7,674 nucleotides of DNA from CAZEBW01 sp964510205 (GTDB lineage Bacteria > Chloroflexota > Anaerolineae > VGOG01), in contig CAZEBW010000126.1 of NCBI GenBank assembly GCA_964510205.1, positions 1 to 7,674 of the forward strand. Reading direction: 5' to 3'. Numbering within the stretch: position 1 is the first letter of the stretch; every line of letters begins with the position of its first letter. The notes under the pieces were generated by a model that was not told the origin of the DNA, made no database searches, and saw only the letters and a program-made list of their open reading frames with translations. Of the stretch, positions 5,397-7,674 are shown piece after piece. A program made the position numbers and the translations under genes.

Positions 5397-5410
5397 TGGA
5401 AGCGCTCCCA
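5397..5410. promoter_or_regulatory. LacI-family operator O3
   Basis: TGGAAGCGCTCCCA differs at one position from TGGGAGCGCTCCCA, with one more paired base on each side. It lies 42 bp before the start of the sugar-binding-protein gene and shares its core with O1 and O2. This ties the importer to the repressor gene next door. Confidence 0.85.
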
Positions 5411-5452
5411 ATAAGATCGAACTATCAAAAACTTGCAAGGAGGAAATGAAAA

Positions 5453-6937
5453 ATGAAACGCTTACTATTCACAGTCTTGGGCCTGGTGGCGACCCTAAGC
5501 CTGGTATTGGCCGCTTGTGCACCGGCAGCTACTCCCACCGCCACCCCGAAGCCGCAGCCCACCGAAGCCCCTACCGAGGCGCCGGAGCCGACGCCAGAGC
5601 CTGAGCCCACCGAGACTCCGGAACCCGTTGGTGAAGCGGTACAGATTCGCTGGTTTGTGGGTTTGGGTGCTGGTTCTGACGAGCCAACCTTTAAGCCCCA
5701 GCAGGAGGTGGTGGATGCCTTTAACGCTTCCCAGGACCGGATTGAGTTGGTTCTGGAGATCGTTGACAACGACGTGGCTTACGACACGTTGGCGACGCAG
5801 ATTGCCGGCGGCAATGCGCCGGACATCGTTGGACCTGTGGGCGTCCGTGGTCGCGACTCGTTCAAGGGGGCCTGGTTGGACTTGCAGCCTTTGATTGACG
5901 CCACGGACTATGACCTGAGCGCTTTCGACCCCAACATGGTCGAATTCTACCACGTCGTCGAGGAAGGTCAGTTGGGCATCCCCTTTGCGATCTTTCCCTC
6001 CTTTGTCCTCTACAACAAAGATCTGTTCGACGAAGCCGGTCTGGCCTATCCGCCGGCGGAGTATGAGCAGCCCTATGTGGATGCGGATGGCAATGAGAAG
6101 GAGTGGAACATAGACACGCTGCGCGAGCTGTCGATGCAGTTGACGGTGGATGCCAATGGCAACGATGCGACGAGTGCCGAGTTTGATCCCGAGAGCATCG
6201 TTCAGTTTGGCTGGATGAACCAGTGGACTGATGCGCGTGGTATCGGCACGTTCTTTGGTGCGGGTTCTCTGGTAGCTCCGGACGGTAGTGCGCAGATTCC
6301 GGAGCACTGGCGTGAAGCCTGGAAGTGGACGTACGACGGCTATTGGACCGACTGGTTCATCCCCAATGGGGCGTACGGTGGGGCTGATTTTCTCCAGGGT
6401 CCTGGTGGTCCGTTCTCGTCTGGCAACCTGGCGATGGCTCACCTGCACCTGTGGTACGTCGCCACCTGGGCGCTGGGTGACGTTGACTTTGCATGGGATC
6501 TGGCGGCGACGCCTGCCTACGAAGGTGTGGTCACATCCAAGATGCATGCCGACACCTTTGGTATCATGAAGGGCTCGGAGCATCCCGAGGAGGCTTTCGA
6601 GGTTTTGACCTATCTGCTGGGCGAGGAGGTTGCTCCTGAGCTGCTCAACATCTATGGCGGTATGCCGGCGCGACTGGCTATGCAGGAAGAGTGGCTAGAC
6701 AACTACTTCGAGACCAACTTCCCCGATCAGGGCATCAACGCCCAGGTGGTTGTGGATAGCATGGCCTACGCCGACAACCCCAACCACGAGAGCTGGATGC
6801 CTAGCTTCCTGGAGACCCAAGACCGCTACAACGAGTTCTGGAACAAGATCGCTAATGAGCCCGGCCTGGATATGGACGCCGAAATCGACGCCCTCCTGGC
6901 TGATCTGCAGTTGATCTTTGCGGCGGCGCAACAGTAA
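5453..6937 (+). CDS. ABC sugar-binding lipoprotein (extracellular SBP)
   Basis: This 494-residue substrate-binding protein delivers sugar to an ABC importer from outside the membrane. It starts with a lipoprotein signal peptide: MKRLL, a hydrophobic core and the lipobox LAAC, with the lipidated Cys at residue 22. A Thr/Pro/Glu-rich tether follows (about 24-60, with TPTATPKP, TEAPTEAP and TPEPEPTETPEP). The globular domain begins near VQIRWFV (63-69) and has the family 1 (MalE-like) look: QIAGGNAPDIV (116-126), GIPFAIFPSFVLYNKDLFDEAGL (about 175-197) and, near the end, GGMPAR (402-407). Trp and Tyr are frequent in the second half (for example W255, W258, W298, W301, W334, W348), as expected for stacking against sugar rings. 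AAGGAGG lies nine bases before the ATG. A strong hairpin separates it from the permease gene. The substrate is unknown; the operator hints at beta-glucosides or cello-oligosaccharides. Confidence 0.93.
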   Translation: MKRLLFTVLGLVATLSLVLAACAPAATPTATPKPQPTEAPTEAPEPTPEPEPTETPEPVGEAVQIRWFVGLGAGSDEPTFKPQQEVVDAFNASQDRIELVLEIVDNDVAYDTLATQIAGGNAPDIVGPVGVRGRDSFKGAWLDLQPLIDATDYDLSAFDPNMVEFYHVVEEGQLGIPFAIFPSFVLYNKDLFDEAGLAYPPAEYEQPYVDADGNEKEWNIDTLRELSMQLTVDANGNDATSAEFDPESIVQFGWMNQWTDARGIGTFFGAGSLVAPDGSAQIPEHWREAWKWTYDGYWTDWFIPNGAYGGADFLQGPGGPFSSGNLAMAHLHLWYVATWALGDVDFAWDLAATPAYEGVVTSKMHADTFGIMKGSEHPEEAFEVLTYLLGEEVAPELLNIYGGMPARLAMQEEWLDNYFETNFPDQGINAQVVVDSMAYADNPNHESWMPSFLETQDRYNEFWNKIANEPGLDMDAEIDALLADLQLIFAAAQQ

Positions 6938-6961
6938 TCCCATTCGTCAGCTGCCTCGTAA

Positions 6962-7008
6962 GAGAGGGATACCGGTTTACCCCTTAGGGGTAGGCCGGTA
7001 TCCCTTTT
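6962..7008 (+). terminator. strong hairpin between binding protein and permease
   Basis: Bases 6966-6983 pair with 6987-7004 over 18 bp, including two G-U pairs, around a TTA loop. Another A-T pair and weaker pairs extend the base, and TTTT follows (7005-7008). It starts 24 bp past the binding-protein stop and ends 17 bp before the permease start. Such a short T-run suggests partial termination. That would let more binding protein than permease be made, or would stabilise the upstream mRNA. Confidence 0.8.
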
Positions 7009-7025
7009 GAAAGGATGGTGCTTCT

Positions 7026-7674
7026 ATGTTTGATGCATTTATGAGACGATCCAAGCCTATGGGTCGGGTGAAAGAAAAGCCATCCGTGCTGACCAAACGA
7101 AAGATGAGATGGGGGCTTTTGTTCATCTCTCCTTGGATTATTGGCTTCTTGGCCTTTTATCTCATACCCATGGTAGCCTCGTTTGGTTTTTCTCTGTACA
7201 ACTTTAACCCGGCTACGCCCGATCAGGCGCGCTTTGTAGGACTGGACAACTGGCAGCGCATGTTGTTCCAAGATCCGGAGGTATTGCCATCGTTCATAAG
7301 GGTTTTTAGATTCGGATTGATTTCAATACCCATCACCATGGGCTTTGCATTCTTTGTTGCCATGCTGATGAACTCCCGACGTCTGTATGGAAAGTCAATC
7401 TTCCGCAGCTTGTTCTATATGCCATCTATGATCCCTCTGGTGGCCACGGTGCTGATTTGGAATGCGGTGTTTAACGAGCACACGGGATGGATCAACATGT
7501 TCCTGGAAAACGTCTTGGGGATTCCTGCGCTAGGGATGGAAGGCATTCGTTGGACCCAGAACCCCCGTCTGATCTACTTTACGTACACGGGGATGGGCTT
7601 GTGGGGGATAGGCGGCGCCATGATGATCTATCTGGCGGGCCTGCAGGGGGTGCCAACGGAGCTTTACGATGCGG
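7026..7674 (+). CDS. ABC sugar permease, MalF/UgpA type (partial)
   Basis: This is the inner-membrane subunit of the sugar importer, open from ATG 7026 to the window end (216 codons, no stop). A basic N-terminus (RRSKPMGRVKEKP, KRKMRWG) precedes a first membrane helix (LLFISPWIIGFLAFYLIPMV, about 36-55), whose FISPWIIGFL motif is typical of this family. The F-G-L-D-N-W-like segment FVGLDNWQRML follows near 75-85. Further hydrophobic helices include LISIPITMGFAFFVAML and SLFYMPSMIPLVATVLIW, and later GMGLWGIGGAMMIYLAGLQ. The last residues, GLQGVPTELYDA, are the start of the EAA loop that contacts the ATPase. AAGGATGG lies upstream as ribosome binding site. The second permease gene and possibly glycosidases should follow outside the window. 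Confidence 0.93.
   Translation, partial: MFDAFMRRSKPMGRVKEKPSVLTKRKMRWGLLFISPWIIGFLAFYLIPMVASFGFSLYNFNPATPDQARFVGLDNWQRMLFQDPEVLPSFIRVFRFGLISIPITMGFAFFVAMLMNSRRLYGKSIFRSLFYMPSMIPLVATVLIWNAVFNEHTGWINMFLENVLGIPALGMEGIRWTQNPRLIYFTYTGMGLWGIGGAMMIYLAGLQGVPTELYDA

Noticed and set aside
5320..5604. Open frame after the repressor gene with AAGGAGG at 5330-5336
   Set aside because: The strong Shine-Dalgarno-like sequence is not followed by a usable start (only ATT), and the frame runs into the binding-protein gene as a shadow. Likely chance or a vestige.
5495..6583. Minus-strand open frame of 362 codons antisense to the binding protein
   Set aside because: The plus-strand gene has a signal peptide, lipobox, ribosome binding site and family motifs. 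The antisense frame has none and is an artefact of codon bias.

Overview
The window looks like chromosomal DNA of a bacterium, most likely a member of the Chloroflexota (Anaerolineae-like). This rests on overall feel rather than a marker gene: the YabN-type MazG fusion, a sugar-binding lipoprotein with a Thr/Pro/Glu-rich tether, a serine-recombinase C-terminus of a kind common there, and dispersed palindromic repeats. The left half is visibly GC-rich. The stretch from about 3,730 to 5,450 is more AT-rich and looks more accessory.

Left part (1-1988), minus strand. An alkyltransferase-like DNA-lesion recognition protein (ATL, with PWHRV in place of PCHRV) is followed by selA, the bacterial selenocysteine synthase. 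Between them lies a roughly 100-bp imperfect palindrome of the dispersed 'CATTGCGAG...CTCGCAATG' type. ATL and the plus-strand gene beyond it are divergent and share a 150-bp control region.

Middle (2047-4071). A YabN-type protein (tetrapyrrole-methylase-like domain fused to two MazG domains) has a consensus-like promoter, and its Shine-Dalgarno sequence sits wholly inside a small hairpin. Its stop codon lies inside a perfect 22-bp hairpin built from a short tandem repeat. This hairpin also lies between mazG and a convergent tRNA-Pro(CGG). The tRNA has a near-consensus promoter that overlaps the end of a frameshifted C-terminal remnant of a serine recombinase, probably the scar of a lost mobile element.

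Right part (4134-7674), plus strand. This is a self-contained sugar-uptake locus: a LacI-family repressor under a perfect TTGACA-17-TATAAT promoter, a lipoprotein sugar-binding protein, a strong hairpin that probably attenuates transcription, and the first of the ABC permease genes, cut by the window end. Three copies of a 14-bp dyad close to TGGGAGCGCTCCCA lie at the repressor promoter, in the repressor leader and before the binding-protein gene. This is the operator described for the actinobacterial cellobiose regulator CelR. The simplest model is a repressor that controls itself and a (possibly cello-oligosaccharide or beta-glucoside) ABC importer.

I do not see a clearly new multi-gene system. 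The most informative signals are regulatory: the CelR-like operator set, the sequestered mazG ribosome binding site, the repeat that supplies the mazG stop codon, and the recombinase scar fused to a tRNA promoter.
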